Shown: positions 1 to 9,510 of the stretch, piece by piece
Position numbering within the stretch: the first letter of the stretch is position 1
Layout of the letters: every line of letters begins with the position of its first letter
NCBI RefSeq assembly: GCF_003991425.1
Contig: NZ_CP034346.1
Location: forward strand, 3,819,501 to 3,883,500
Length of the DNA stretch: 64,000 nt
Direction: 5' to 3'
From: Paenibacillus lutimineralis
Lineage (GTDB): Bacteria; Bacillota; Bacilli; Paenibacillales; Paenibacillaceae
Made by a program: the position numbers and the translations under genes
Notes under the pieces: generated by a model
The model's input: only the letters and a program-made list of their open reading frames with translations
Databases searched by the model: none
Told to the model about the DNA's origin: nothing

Positions 1-908
1 CAATCGAGGTAGCAGCACATCACCTCATGATGATAGGTCGGCGATTGCTCCCAATGAATTCCGTCTGCCATAACCTGAATACGTGCTGTCTCTCCAAGGC
101 GCTCTTCGCCCAAGCTGCACCACTGCTCGGAACCCTTCAGTTCAGGGAAGGTTAAGGCAATCGGAAGTAAGCCATTCGTCTCCAGCACGCCCCAATTGCT
201 GATATGCTTCCAGCTTGTAAATGCATCCGCTAAATACCGAGCATGCTCCGATAAGGAGATCAGCACTTTCGCGAGCAAGGCCGGCGTGAACTGCGGAGAA
301 TCCCACACATAACGCAGCGCCTTAATCCAGTTGCTGCCCCGCAGACCAGCTTCAATCGTACGCCAGTTAAGCGTATCGCTGGTAGGCTCGTTCGGCACTG
401 GATTGCGATCGATCCAATCTTCAAGCTGGCGGCATAACGCTGCCGCATATTTATCATCTCCGGTCATGGCGTAAGCCTGACCCAGGGCGATCCAGTAGCG
501 ATGCCGATTCAACATGTACGCCCATTCCGGATCGACATCAGGAATGTAGTTCCAGTCAATTGCTTCATCGAATGTAACTGGAACCTGAGTCCGCTCCATA
601 TCCCATGGGAACTGGAATAGGAATGTCTGGTTAACGACTTCATCCGCCGTCTTCATCACCATTGCGACCTCATCCACCCAGTTCTCTTTGACGTAATTGG
701 TAATTTGAGCAGTTTCCTCTTGTGACCATCGGTTCCCTGGTAGATGACGCTCCAGATAATAACGATGCAAGGCTTGCAGGGCATCTTCATAGTGATTCTG
801 CTTAACCGCTTCAGCTACATCAGCTAATTCTGGCTTCTCCAGTTGAAGCAGCGAAAAGACCGAATATACTTTGTCCTGATAACTCGCTTCCGTACCGTTA
901 ACGTTCAT
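1..908 (-). CDS. Heparinase II/III-type polysaccharide lyase, 3' part cut by the window edge
   Basis: The reading frame starts at an ATG ending at 908 and is still open at base 1, so only about 302 N-terminal residues are visible. The start has an AAAGGGG box about 8 bases upstream. An alpha-helical toroid-type N-terminal half is followed by the stretch NWGVLETNG and then ADGIHWEQSPTYHHEV, the signature of heparinase II/III and oligo-alginate lyase proteins, whose His and Tyr act in beta-elimination of uronic-acid polysaccharides. No signal peptide is visible, so a cytoplasmic oligosaccharide lyase is likely. It overlaps the end of the GH88 gene by 11 bases, implying translational coupling: the lyase makes unsaturated uronyl oligosaccharides and GH88 removes the unsaturated end. 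The exact substrate cannot be read. Confidence 0.85.
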   Translation of the reverse strand, partial: MNVNGTEASYQDKVYSVFSLLQLEKPELADVAEAVKQNHYEDALQALHRYYLERHLPGNRWSQEETAQITNYVKENWVDEVAMVMKTADEVVNQTFLFQFPWDMERTQVPVTFDEAIDWNYIPDVDPEWAYMLNRHRYWIALGQAYAMTGDDKYAAALCRQLEDWIDRNPVPNEPTSDTLNWRTIEAGLRGSNWIKALRYVWDSPQFTPALLAKVLISLSEHARYLADAFTSWKHISNWGVLETNGLLPIALTFPELKGSEQWCSLGEERLGETARIQVMADGIHWEQSPTYHHEVMCCYLD

Positions 909-2022
909 ACCAATACCCCTTTATTCCTTTTTCAAGACGCATTAAGGCTTCCAGATAGTAGTAATCGCCCCAGATCATATAATCATCCGGCGACAGTCCG
1001 CCACGTACATAATAAGAACCACGGTTCAGAAGTCCTTCCGCTTCCTCTCCAATCGTGGAGTAATTCTCTACCAGGGAGGTCAAGGAATCGGTCAAGCCTT
1101 GCATGAAGTACTCCCGATCCGGATCCTGCTCATCCATATGCTCCAATAGCTCCTGCAGACCAGCCGCTACGATAGCCGAAGCTGAGCTGTCACGATAGGT
1201 GTCTTTGTCTATCGGAGCATTGAAGTCCCAATAAGCTACATGATCCTCAGGTAAATGGGCAAGGAAATAACGGGCCATTCTTTTTGAAGTCTCCAGGAAT
1301 AACGGATCGCCTGTATAACGATAAGCAAGTGCAAATCCATATACACCCCATGCCTGGCCACGTGTCCAGGTTGAACCGTTTGTATAGCCCTGATGTGTAG
1401 CCCCGCCGATCGGTTCACCCGTGCTTGGATCGAAGAAGAAGGTGTGATAGGAGCTATCGTCTCCACGCACAATATAACGTCTCGTCTTCTCAGCCTGTGT
1501 AATCGCGACCTCACGATACTTCGGATCGCCGGTCTGCTGTTCCGCCCAGAACAGAAGCGGCAGGTTCAATAGGCAGTCAATGATAATCCGTCCTGCTTCC
1601 TTCGGATCTCCCTCGCGTCCCCACGCCTGGATGTAGCCGCCTCCAGCTGGACGCCAGCGCTTCAAGAGGTGATCTGCTGCCTCCAGTGTCAATTGGCGAG
1701 CGCTTTCATCCTTCTCAATAATCCACTGTGCCTTCGAGGATAGAGAATACAAAAAGCCGATATCATGATGATCCAGCACGATCTTGGCATCAAAGCGGCG
1801 ACGGAAATCTTTTACTGTCTCGATCGCCTTCTCACGGAAAGACTCATCTCCTGTATACTCATAGCACAGCCACAGCATCCCGCTCCAGAATCCGTTCGTC
1901 CAATCCTCATTGTCATTCAACTGATAGACGCCGTCCGTACTAATATGCGGGAATCTCGTTCCGAACCGCTCCATATTTGCCCTAACCTTACCTACCGCAT
2001 CTTCAATCGCCTTATTCCACAT
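898..2022 (-). CDS. GH88 unsaturated glucuronyl hydrolase
   Basis: 374 aa, usual length for unsaturated glucuronyl hydrolases of family GH88. These cytoplasmic enzymes hydrate and release the 4,5-unsaturated uronic acid left at oligosaccharide ends by polysaccharide lyases. The (alpha/alpha)6-barrel pattern is visible: DWTNGFWSGMLWLCYEYTGD near residue 40, the motif HHDIGF near 90 with an Asp expected to be catalytic, and GGRIIIDCLLNLPLLFWA near 150 with the second conserved Asp. RGQAWGVYGFALAYRYTGD near 240 is also typical. It is the first gene of a two-gene unit with the lyase that overlaps its 3' end. A CGAAAGGAGC ribosome binding site lies just upstream. Confidence 0.92.
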   Translation of the reverse strand: MWNKAIEDAVGKVRANMERFGTRFPHISTDGVYQLNDNEDWTNGFWSGMLWLCYEYTGDESFREKAIETVKDFRRRFDAKIVLDHHDIGFLYSLSSKAQWIIEKDESARQLTLEAADHLLKRWRPAGGGYIQAWGREGDPKEAGRIIIDCLLNLPLLFWAEQQTGDPKYREVAITQAEKTRRYIVRGDDSSYHTFFFDPSTGEPIGGATHQGYTNGSTWTRGQAWGVYGFALAYRYTGDPLFLETSKRMARYFLAHLPEDHVAYWDFNAPIDKDTYRDSSASAIVAAGLQELLEHMDEQDPDREYFMQGLTDSLTSLVENYSTIGEEAEGLLNRGSYYVRGGLSPDDYMIWGDYYYLEALMRLEKGIKGYWYER

Positions 2023-2376
2023 CGTTCTTGCTCCTTTCGAGTCATGTTGTCCTAAGCCTATAATAAGAAGTCCAGTGCCTTCCTAGTAGGGGGTATTTTT
2101 GACCTTATGTGAACAATTTTGACTTTTAGTAGAAAACAGACCTTTGGTGACTGAAAAAAGGGGCCGTAAACCGTGAAATTCCCCGTTATTCTCCAAATCT
2201 ATCATATAATACTGCCCGTACCGGGCCTTGCTTTTTATGTACAAGATTGTGTTAATATGTTTACTTTCTTTGTTTCAAAATAGTATTTGAACAAGTTATA
2301 GAGATGGAGAAAAGTTAAAAGGGATGATCCAGAAAGGACAAAGCTACGGGATACAGAATTGCGTGATCGCACTTAT
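2023..2376. other. Spacer upstream of the GH88 operon
   Basis: No gene seen. On the minus strand a TATTAT hexamer at 2060-2065 could be the -10 of the GH88 promoter. A C-rich stretch with TACCCCCTAC lies upstream of it (about 2083-2092). A GGGG...CCCC hairpin with a T-run on the minus strand lies at about 2155-2185. The paired ATATCC operator found upstream of the ABC, GH130 and DUF4127 genes is absent here, so this operon may answer to another regulator. Confidence 0.3.
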
Positions 2377-2560
2377 CAAGTGGTCAAAATTGACCGTTAG
2401 AGCAAGAAAAAAACAACTTCGCTCTTCTAACGGACACTTTTGTCCATTAGAAGCAAGAATTGCGGCTTTCCGCACACTTTCCCCATGTAATGGACATCCT
2501 TGTCCGTTACAAAGGCAGCTTACCAAAATCTAGGCGCTAACGGTCAAAAATGTCCGAGTG
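2377..2560. repeat. Four-palindrome repeat element, family 1 copy 1
   Basis: Four imperfect 24-bp palindromes with the sense CTAAYGGWCA-N4-TGWCCRTTAG lie at 2377-2400, 2427-2450, 2487-2510 and 2537-2560. Start-to-start distances are 50, 60 and 50 bp, so the whole is symmetric about its centre. Similarity to the copy at 33581-33764 continues on both sides (about 2325-2645), including a decayed version of the AAAGGGGC hairpin that closes the other copy. Linkers are partly conserved. No coding capacity is evident. Confidence 0.85.
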
Positions 2561-2649
2561 ATCCGGCCAAAACATGAGAATTTACACATTTGGGAGCACG
2601 CAAAAAGGGGCGTCTTCAAATCGGAAAATCGACATTTGAAATGCGACTA

Positions 2650-2697
2650 CGATTTGGTACTCCACCTTCTCCGAGAATTCAAGGTCGGAATGAACGA
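2650..2697 (-). pseudogene. Short relic of a greA-like gene
   Basis: On the minus strand this stretch reads DLEFSEKVEYQIV, which matches residues DLEFKEKVEYQIV of the intact GreA encoded at 20647-21120. A 23-base run is identical to the intact greA sequence at about 20796-20818. The frame is open only for a few dozen codons and has no start of its own. It lies against the decayed end of the repeat element. It looks like a fragment left by a duplication or recombination event and does not encode a working protein. Confidence 0.5.
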
Positions 2698-2792
2698 CCC
2701 AAGGAAAAGAAAGCTGAGCGATACTAGCTAATTAGCCACATTAAAACACGAATACTTGCAAATTCTAGGGCGATGAGCGAATAGATACAATT

Positions 2793-2829
2793 ATAAAAAA
2801 ACTGCCGACAAGGACTTTGCCGACAGTTT
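2793..2829 (-). terminator. Rho-independent terminator of the ABC/YesMN/GH3 operon
   Basis: On the minus strand a stem ACTGTCGGCAAAG/CTTGTCGGCAGT is followed by seven T residues. It begins 12 bases after the stop codon of the GH3 gene and closes the long minus-strand operon that starts near 11.9 kb. Confidence 0.9.
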
Positions 2830-2841
2830 GAGCTGCTAATA

Positions 2842-5172
2842 TTATGTTGGCAAATTGTTACCAGTAATTATCAATTCCGCCGAGACTGTATTCTGGGAGC
2901 TGCCGCCAATTTGAATGGCAACCCGGCAAGGCTCTGTAGCGAACCTCATCTCCCGATTCCAAAGTCCCAGTTCCTCCTGGCCTATGCTGAAGGTGACCGT
3001 CCGCTGCTCGCCTGGAGGTAATTCTATCTTGCGAAAAGCTTTCAGCTCGGCTATTCGCCGGGTAATCCCGGATTCGCGAGCCTGAATATACAACTGAACT
3101 GTTTCGGCTCCGTCTCGTTCTCCTGCATTTTTAACCGTTACCGTAGCCGTAATCCGCCTGCCTTCTTCCAAGGCGGCTGTGGAAACTTCATTCTCTGACA
3201 AGACAACCTGCCCATATTCAAAAGTCGTATAGCTTAATCCGTAGCCGAAAGGGTACAGCGCAGCGGAAGGCATGTCAACATAAACACGCGGCCGGCCCGG
3301 ATCCTTCTGGTTATAGTAAACCGGAAGCTGCGCAGCGGAACGTGGCAGCGAAACCGGCAGCTTGCCGCTTGGGTTCACCTGCCCGAACAGGATTTCAGCG
3401 ATCGCCTGGCCGCCCTCCGTGCCGGGATACCACCCGCAAAGCACTGCATTGCTGATCTGGGCGATGTCGGTCAGAGCATGCGGCCGCCCCTGGATGATCA
3501 CCGTAACTACGGGCGTTCCGGTCGCAGCGACCGCCTCAGCCAGCTGCAGCTGAATGCCACCAAGCGAAAGGTCCGCGAGATCCACGCCTTCGCCACAGTC
3601 CATTTCGGATGGGCTGCCTTCCGAGACGATCGCCGCACCATTGCTGTCGAAATTGCCGCCGAATTGGCGTGCGCTGCTGCCACCAATTACGAGCACCGCG
3701 ACATCCGCCCCTTTGGCAGCCTCCACCGCTTCATTCAGCCCTGCCATCGATTCATCGCGAATGCCGCAGCCCCAGGCGTGAACGACCTCTACGCCTTCCG
3801 GGGCGCACATGCGGATGCCCTGCAGCACCGTTGTTCCGGTTCCATTACGTTGAACGCTGGTATAATCGCCTAGCTGGTTATACAAGCGGTCCGCATTAGG
3901 GCCGATTACCGCGATCCGCCGCAGCTCTCCTGCTTCGCCGAGGGGCAGCAAATTCCCTTCATTCTTCAGCAGTACCGTCGATTCGCGCGCGACCTGTAAA
4001 TTAATCTGCTGGAACTCCGGCCGGCCGACAACGGAAATCGCACGCAGCTTCTCAGTATAGGGATGATCAAACAGGCCGAGTCGGAACTTGAGCAGTAGTA
4101 CACGGCTTACCGCTTGGTCTATCTGGGCTTCTGACACAAGTCCCTGCTTTACTGCCCTTTCTAACGTCGAGAACGATTTATCCCAGAGGCTTAAATCCAC
4201 TCCGGAGGATAAAGCCAGCGCAGCGGCCGATTCATGACTTCCAGTCAGCGCCAGCAGCCGGTCGATTGCACAGCCGTCGGCCATCACGATCCCATCGAAC
4301 TTCCATTCCTCGCGAAGAATACCAGTGAGCAGCGCCTGATTGGCATGACAAGGAATCCCGTCAATTTCGTTATACGCTGCCATAAATCCGGCTGCCCCGG
4401 CTTCCATTCCTGCTTTGGCTGCCGACAGATGAATTTCACGCAGCTCACGCTGCCCGATCGCAGCCGGCCCCGCATTTCGTCCTCCCTGCGCCGCACCCTG
4501 GGCACATAAATGCTTCAGCACTACAGCAACCTTATTCGGAGAAGCCAGCTCGCCCGGCTCGTCTCCTTGCATCCCGCGAACAGCTGCTTCCGCGAAGCGT
4601 GCAGCCAAATGCGGGTCTTCACTGAAGCATTCCTCAGAACGTCCCCAACGGGGGTCCTGTAAAATGTCCAGTGCTGACACAAGACCGATATGGGCTCCCC
4701 GGCTTCTTATTTCCGCAGCCACATACGCGTAAGCCTGCTGCATCAGCGCCGGGTTCCAGGTCGAGCCTACAGCTAAGTTGACGGGCAGAAGCGTCCCATC
4801 CAGCGCCTGATGTCCGTGCGGACATTCCTCAGATAATAAGACCGGGATGCCCAATCGCGTATTTTCTATTACGTAACGCTGCACCATGTTCGCGGCCTCA
4901 GCGCTTTCAGCCACAGTGATTCCGTTTTCATAATTGACGCCCGACCAAGGATCGCTGCGGAACAATCCATACAATGCGCCCATCCCATCTCCAAAGGCAA
5001 CCTCCTGCTTAAAAGCTTCCGTCAGCGAAATTCCATCGCCGTTTCGGACATAGGCATTCCATCCGTACATCCGTTGGTTTAGCTGTCCTACCTTCTCCTG
5101 AAGATTCATCCGGGAGAGCAAGTCCTGCACCCGCTCCTCTATTGGAACGGAGGACATCTTGTACTTTTCCAT
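2842..5172 (-). CDS. GH3 family glycoside hydrolase (beta-glucosidase/beta-xylosidase type)
   Basis: 776 aa, full length for a three-domain GH3 enzyme: an N-terminal TIM-barrel (about 1-370), an alpha/beta sandwich (about 400-620) and a C-terminal fibronectin III-like domain (about 660-760, GAETVQLYIQ, AFRKIELPPGE). The substrate motif KHLCAQG is near residue 220. The expected nucleophile is Asp299 in GIVMADG, at the place of the usual SDW motif. There is no signal peptide, so it probably acts in the cytoplasm on oligosaccharides brought in by the adjacent ABC transporter. It is the last gene of the unit, 56 bases after the response regulator, and is followed by a strong terminator. Sugar specificity cannot be told from sequence. 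Confidence 0.92.
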   Translation of the reverse strand: MEKYKMSSVPIEERVQDLLSRMNLQEKVGQLNQRMYGWNAYVRNGDGISLTEAFKQEVAFGDGMGALYGLFRSDPWSGVNYENGITVAESAEAANMVQRYVIENTRLGIPVLLSEECPHGHQALDGTLLPVNLAVGSTWNPALMQQAYAYVAAEIRSRGAHIGLVSALDILQDPRWGRSEECFSEDPHLAARFAEAAVRGMQGDEPGELASPNKVAVVLKHLCAQGAAQGGRNAGPAAIGQRELREIHLSAAKAGMEAGAAGFMAAYNEIDGIPCHANQALLTGILREEWKFDGIVMADGCAIDRLLALTGSHESAAALALSSGVDLSLWDKSFSTLERAVKQGLVSEAQIDQAVSRVLLLKFRLGLFDHPYTEKLRAISVVGRPEFQQINLQVARESTVLLKNEGNLLPLGEAGELRRIAVIGPNADRLYNQLGDYTSVQRNGTGTTVLQGIRMCAPEGVEVVHAWGCGIRDESMAGLNEAVEAAKGADVAVLVIGGSSARQFGGNFDSNGAAIVSEGSPSEMDCGEGVDLADLSLGGIQLQLAEAVAATGTPVVTVIIQGRPHALTDIAQISNAVLCGWYPGTEGGQAIAEILFGQVNPSGKLPVSLPRSAAQLPVYYNQKDPGRPRVYVDMPSAALYPFGYGLSYTTFEYGQVVLSENEVSTAALEEGRRITATVTVKNAGERDGAETVQLYIQARESGITRRIAELKAFRKIELPPGEQRTVTFSIGQEELGLWNREMRFATEPCRVAIQIGGSSQNTVSAELIITGNNLPT

Positions 5173-5228
5173 TACCTGATTCCCCCTGATATTGCCTCAT
5201 TCGTTCTCATGTGTAGTCATAACCAGGC

Positions 5229-6818
5229 TTACTTGCCTGCATCCTTGCTGGCACTAAGCCCGCGATATTCTTTCGGCGTCATGCCCGTATACGATTTGAA
5301 CACGGACACGAAATACTTATATTCCTTGTAGCCTACCTTATCCGCAATTTCGAATACCTTATCGTGGGTTGTGGCCAGCAGCTCTTTGGCTTGATCAATC
5401 TTGGCCTCATTCATGTATTCTGTAAAACCTTTTCCTGTGCTTTGCTTAAAAATATAACTGAAATAGCTCGGCGTGATCTTCAGCCAGGAGGCCACCTCGG
5501 AAGCCTTCAAATCCGATTGATAATGATCGTTCATGTACTTCTTCGCCTTCTCAATGATCCAGTAGGATTTATCGATTCCCTGCTTGTCGATCAGCAGTAA
5601 TAATTGCTGAATCTCTTTCAGCACCAAAACCTCTAGCCCAGTATAAGAGTTGTAAACGTTCAGATTCGGAGTCTCGTTGTGCCCGTAGTCCAAATCGGTC
5701 ATTCCGCTTTTGCGAAGTCGTTGGCGCAGCAGAGCAAAGAGCTCTTCGTAAATTTTGACGATATCCGGCAGCAGGAATCCTTCTTTTCGAAACAATTGAA
5801 ACATCGATGCCACCAGTTCCTTCACTTCATCCTGATCCTGCTTAAACAGCGCCGATACCAGTCGCTTTACCCTCTCCGCAATATCAAAATCCGGCAGTAT
5901 CCGATTCATCCCGATACTATCCCGATACTCCGGAAGCAGAACAAGAAGCCCTTCCGAAACATGATATGACAGGAGCTCGGTAGCTTCAGCACAATAAGCT
6001 GAAGTGTCAGCTAGATCATCATAGGGAAGAGAAGCCCCGCCATATAGGCCGATATCCTTCTCTGTAGACAGGATTGCAGAGGCCAGTAATTCATCCCAAG
6101 TCTTGCGATCCAGCCTGATATTCGACACAGCTAACGTGATTAACAAATTCTCGTGATAAAAAACAGATACCGCACGCAGCCCAGAGTGCTGCAGATAGCC
6201 TTGAATCATGCTCATCCATCTATCCTGAATCTCTTTATATTGAACAGGCGGTATTGTACTATATCGTTCGTAAAAGTTGTCCAGTTGAGTGGCGAGTATA
6301 CGGAACTGTACACCATGCAGCGACGTCGGCACTTCTTTACTGTACGAAATCCCGTGACGGGCCATATCGAGCAGCCACAGCTTGGCCTCCTGAGGAACTC
6401 CTTCCTGTTCACGCTTATGAATACTGGTTACAACCTTGCTTACTACCGTAGTCAGCTCTTCGATATCGACCGGCTTAAGCAAATAATCGCTGACGCCAAG
6501 CCTGATTGCCTGACGAGCATATTCAAAATCCTCATAGCCGCTGATCATAATGACCTGCACCCTCGGAAACTGCTGTTTCAACTGCTCTGCTAACTGCAAG
6601 CCGTCCATATCTTCCATCCGAATATCAGAGAGGAGGAAATCAACATCATGCTCCTGAACCATCTGAAGCGCTTCCTTCCCGTCATATGCCTCGCCTACGA
6701 CCTCTACGCCAAGCTCGTCCCAGTTGATTGTGCAGCGAAGACCCTCGCAAATGACAGGCTCGTCGTCCACAATCAGCATCCTTATCCGTCTGTCGTTCGA
6801 CACCATATTATTGCTCAT
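5229..6818 (-). CDS. YesN-type response regulator, AraC family output domain
   Basis: About 529 aa. An N-terminal receiver domain has the phosphoacceptor Asp in LLSDIRMEDMDG (about residue 65) and the switch Lys in DYLLKPVD. A long central region of unknown fold follows. The last 100 residues form a double helix-turn-helix AraC domain (KASEVASWLKITPSYFSYIFKQSTGKGF, YKEYKYFVSVFKSYTGMTPKEYR). I chose the ATG at 6818, which has GGTGAG five bases upstream, over a TTG at 6833. It overlaps the kinase gene by 11 bases. This regulator is the best candidate to bind the 21-bp-spaced half-sites upstream of the ABC, GH130 and DUF4127 genes; that link is inference. Confidence 0.93.
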   Translation of the reverse strand: MSNNMVSNDRRIRMLIVDDEPVICEGLRCTINWDELGVEVVGEAYDGKEALQMVQEHDVDFLLSDIRMEDMDGLQLAEQLKQQFPRVQVIMISGYEDFEYARQAIRLGVSDYLLKPVDIEELTTVVSKVVTSIHKREQEGVPQEAKLWLLDMARHGISYSKEVPTSLHGVQFRILATQLDNFYERYSTIPPVQYKEIQDRWMSMIQGYLQHSGLRAVSVFYHENLLITLAVSNIRLDRKTWDELLASAILSTEKDIGLYGGASLPYDDLADTSAYCAEATELLSYHVSEGLLVLLPEYRDSIGMNRILPDFDIAERVKRLVSALFKQDQDEVKELVASMFQLFRKEGFLLPDIVKIYEELFALLRQRLRKSGMTDLDYGHNETPNLNVYNSYTGLEVLVLKEIQQLLLLIDKQGIDKSYWIIEKAKKYMNDHYQSDLKASEVASWLKITPSYFSYIFKQSTGKGFTEYMNEAKIDQAKELLATTHDKVFEIADKVGYKEYKYFVSVFKSYTGMTPKEYRGLSASKDAGK

Positions 6819-8613
6819 GCTGCTCACCGCCAAGTTTGTCGGCCGTTTCGCGGGGAAGCCTAACCCGTACCCACATGCCTTCGGCCGAATTATTTACAAT
6901 TTCCAAACCGTAGTCTGGTCCGAAGAATATCGATATTCTCTCGTGTATGTTATTCATGGCTCCCTCCCTGCCCCCAGGTTTCCCTCCATTTTGCAGCGAG
7001 CTTCGAATCTCATCTTCCCTTGCAGGCTCCATTCCTTTGCCATTATCGATCACATCAATCCAAATTTCATCCTCAGCCGAGTAGCATCTTACCTTAATAT
7101 CGCCAAATTCTTTATTACGATCAAAGCCATGCTTAATAAAATTCTCTACCAATGGCTGTATCGTAGCCTTAAGCGTTACTGCGTCCTCAATATCCGCCTC
7201 TGAATAAAGACAATATTTCAGCTTGTTTCCGAGACGACGCTGCTGCAAATACAAATAGGATTGAGCAAATTCCAGCTCCTTGCGCAGTGTTGTCTGATAG
7301 CTGCCATTGTTCACGCTAGAGCGGAAAAACTTCGAGAGCATCTCAATCAACTGGCTTGATTTTGACGCCTTCTCCAGGCGCGCTGTCCAGCGGATCATAT
7401 CCAAGGTGTTATATAGAAAGTGGGGATCCATCTGGTTCTGCATCAGCTTCAGCTCGGATTCCCGCTCCCGGAGCTCTAGCTTATATTTATGATCGATCAA
7501 TTGCTTGATCGTGAAGACCATTTCGTTAAACTTGTGGTTCAGCTCAGAAATTTCATCTCGCGAATTCACCGGTACCCGGGCATTGAAATCCCCGTGCATC
7601 ACGCGATTAGTTTCCTTCTTCAAGCGAAGGATCGGCAGGATAATCGTGTAATGGAACCCGATAAGCGCTGTCAACCCGAGCAGTAAAATCGCGACCAATA
7701 TAACTACCATGATCACTTTAACGGAACGGAATTCCTCCGCCACAGTTGCCTCCGGAATCATAGCAATCACTTTCCAGCCTGTGTTCTCAATTCCCTTGTA
7801 CAACGTCAAATAGCGCTCGTCCTCTATGGAACAAGTGATGAAACCGCCCCTGCTGTTAACCAGCTTGTCTAGCAAAGCCGCATCCGGAATAAAGCTATCC
7901 TGCATTCGATCCTTTGAGCCGAGAATAAACTGCCCGTTCTCTTCGACGATGAATACAGTTCCTACTCCTTCCTTAAATATCCCTTGTTCCAGCAAATGAA
8001 CTATGCCCGCTTCATCCATCCGGATCGTTAACCTGCCTAGCGGTTGAGTGATCTGGCTGTAGGAATTCAGAATTCGAAACAAGGACATAATCCGGACATC
8101 GCCATACCAATCACTGTTCAGATTGTAACCTTCAGTCCAGACGATTCCTCCCTTACGAGCATCAGCCTCCTGCTCCCACTTCGTCTCATCCCCGCTGAAC
8201 GGTTCGCCCATCTCGATTAAGCTGCCGTTAAATCCGGTTATTTCAATGGATCGGATATAGCTTCTCGACATGAGTTGGAACGTAAGAAAATCCTCAATAT
8301 TGCGCTTGAGATTCGTTCTCTGTTCACTGTTCAAAGGCGGAGAGGGGCGCAGAAATAGACGCATATCCGGGCTTAAAATGAGATAGTTGGCGATATCCTC
8401 GACCATTTTGGTCTGCTCTCCCAGCTGATTGGTTACGTTATCCAAATTGCGTTTCGTAGAATTGATGAATTGTTCTCTTAATATCTCATTAAATTTATAC
8501 TGCACGACTACACCGACGCCGAAGGTAGGCAGAATGACAAAGATCAGAAAAATGACAAGCGCCTTTCGTTTTAAACCGAAGCTGCCGAGAAATCTCCCCT
8601 TGCTTGTCCCCAT
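6808..8613 (-). CDS. YesM-type membrane sensor histidine kinase
   Basis: 601 aa. One membrane segment lies near residues 17-37, followed by an extracellular Cache-type sensor region of about 260 residues. A second membrane segment is near 300-320, then HAMP (LKKETNRVMHGDFNARV), a His_kinase domain with the phosphorylated His in QNQMDPHFLYNTLDMIRW, and an HATPase domain (DNGKGM). This is the LytS/YesM class that pairs with AraC-type regulators and senses extracellular sugars or the sugar-loaded binding protein. It lies in the same operon as the ABC importer, 48 bases after the second permease gene, and overlaps its partner regulator. Confidence 0.95.
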   Translation of the reverse strand: MGTSKGRFLGSFGLKRKALVIFLIFVILPTFGVGVVVQYKFNEILREQFINSTKRNLDNVTNQLGEQTKMVEDIANYLILSPDMRLFLRPSPPLNSEQRTNLKRNIEDFLTFQLMSRSYIRSIEITGFNGSLIEMGEPFSGDETKWEQEADARKGGIVWTEGYNLNSDWYGDVRIMSLFRILNSYSQITQPLGRLTIRMDEAGIVHLLEQGIFKEGVGTVFIVEENGQFILGSKDRMQDSFIPDAALLDKLVNSRGGFITCSIEDERYLTLYKGIENTGWKVIAMIPEATVAEEFRSVKVIMVVILVAILLLGLTALIGFHYTIILPILRLKKETNRVMHGDFNARVPVNSRDEISELNHKFNEMVFTIKQLIDHKYKLELRERESELKLMQNQMDPHFLYNTLDMIRWTARLEKASKSSQLIEMLSKFFRSSVNNGSYQTTLRKELEFAQSYLYLQQRRLGNKLKYCLYSEADIEDAVTLKATIQPLVENFIKHGFDRNKEFGDIKVRCYSAEDEIWIDVIDNGKGMEPAREDEIRSSLQNGGKPGGREGAMNNIHERISIFFGPDYGLEIVNNSAEGMWVRVRLPRETADKLGGEQHEQ

Positions 8614-8661
8614 AAGCTGTTCTCCTTCCTACGCTACCCTACGGACTCGGCGTGCATCTGT

Positions 8662-9492
8662 TTAGCCCTTCACGGCTCCCGCCGTCATACCGGCAACAAG
8701 CTGCTTCTGCAGCAGCAGGTAGAAGATAATGATTGGGATCAGGGCGATCGTCAGCGCAGCCATTTGCAAAGTCAGGCTTGCCGTTTCAATGCCGACAAAG
8801 TTGGCAAGTCCGAGCGGTAGCGTCTTCAACTCTGATGAGGTAATCAATACGAGCGCGAATAAATATTCATTCCAATTGTAGATAAAGTTCAAAATAATGA
8901 CCGTAGCGAGTGCCGGTCTTGTGATCGGCAGAATAATCGACCAGAAGATGCGGTAAATTCCCGCTCCATCCACTACGCCCGACTCTTCCAGGTCTTTAGG
9001 AAACCCTCTCATAAAGCCTTCTAGAATAAAGACGGTCAGAGACAAGTGAAATGCCGTATACGGCAAAATTAACGAGAAATAGGTATCGATTAAATGCAGC
9101 TTCTGCATAATCAGAAATATCGGAATCAATGTGGCATGAATCGGAACGAGCATTCCCAACAGGAATAAGCTGTAAGTCAGCCCGCGAAGCTTGAATTGAA
9201 ACCGTGATAGAAAATAAGCTGCCAATGCCCCTAACAGTACCGTTACGATGAGAGAGACAAGGGTAACGAGAATACTGTTGAAAAAATACACATCCATATT
9301 GGCAACCTTCCACGCCTCGACATAGTTGGAAAATTGGAAATCGGTCGGGAGCGAAAATGGATTTGCTGCGTACTCCTGCTCCTTCTTAAAGGAGTTTACC
9401 ACCATCCAAAAAAGAGGAACTATATTCATAATAGCGAATAGACTTAAAAATGTGTATGCGAATAACTGGAACAGACCAGACTTCTTCTTCAT
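8662..9492 (-). CDS. ABC sugar transporter permease, MalG type
   Basis: 276 aa with six predicted membrane helices. The inner-membrane EAA loop reads EESGVVDGAGIYRIFWSIILPITRPA (about residues 175-200, Glu-x-x...Asp-Gly-Ala-Gly). This is the CUT1-family second permease for oligosaccharide uptake. No ATPase gene is in the operon; as is common in Firmicutes, a shared MsmK-type ATPase elsewhere presumably energises it. It starts 18 bases after the first permease gene. Confidence 0.95.
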   Translation of the reverse strand: MKKKSGLFQLFAYTFLSLFAIMNIVPLFWMVVNSFKKEQEYAANPFSLPTDFQFSNYVEAWKVANMDVYFFNSILVTLVSLIVTVLLGALAAYFLSRFQFKLRGLTYSLFLLGMLVPIHATLIPIFLIMQKLHLIDTYFSLILPYTAFHLSLTVFILEGFMRGFPKDLEESGVVDGAGIYRIFWSIILPITRPALATVIILNFIYNWNEYLFALVLITSSELKTLPLGLANFVGIETASLTLQMAALTIALIPIIIFYLLLQKQLVAGMTAGAVKG

Positions 9493-9510
9493 GGCTTATT
9501 CCTCCTTCCC

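Noticed and set aside
2377..2560. CRISPR array as an explanation of the evenly spaced repeats
   Set aside because: Only four units, spacings alternate 50/60/50, linkers recur between copies of family 1, units are palindromic or inverted, and no cas genes are present.
3362..4509. Several open frames of 60-130 codons on the plus strand inside the GH3 gene
   Set aside because: They lie antisense to a clearly coding GH3 gene, have no ribosome binding sites and no recognisable domains; they are frame shadows.
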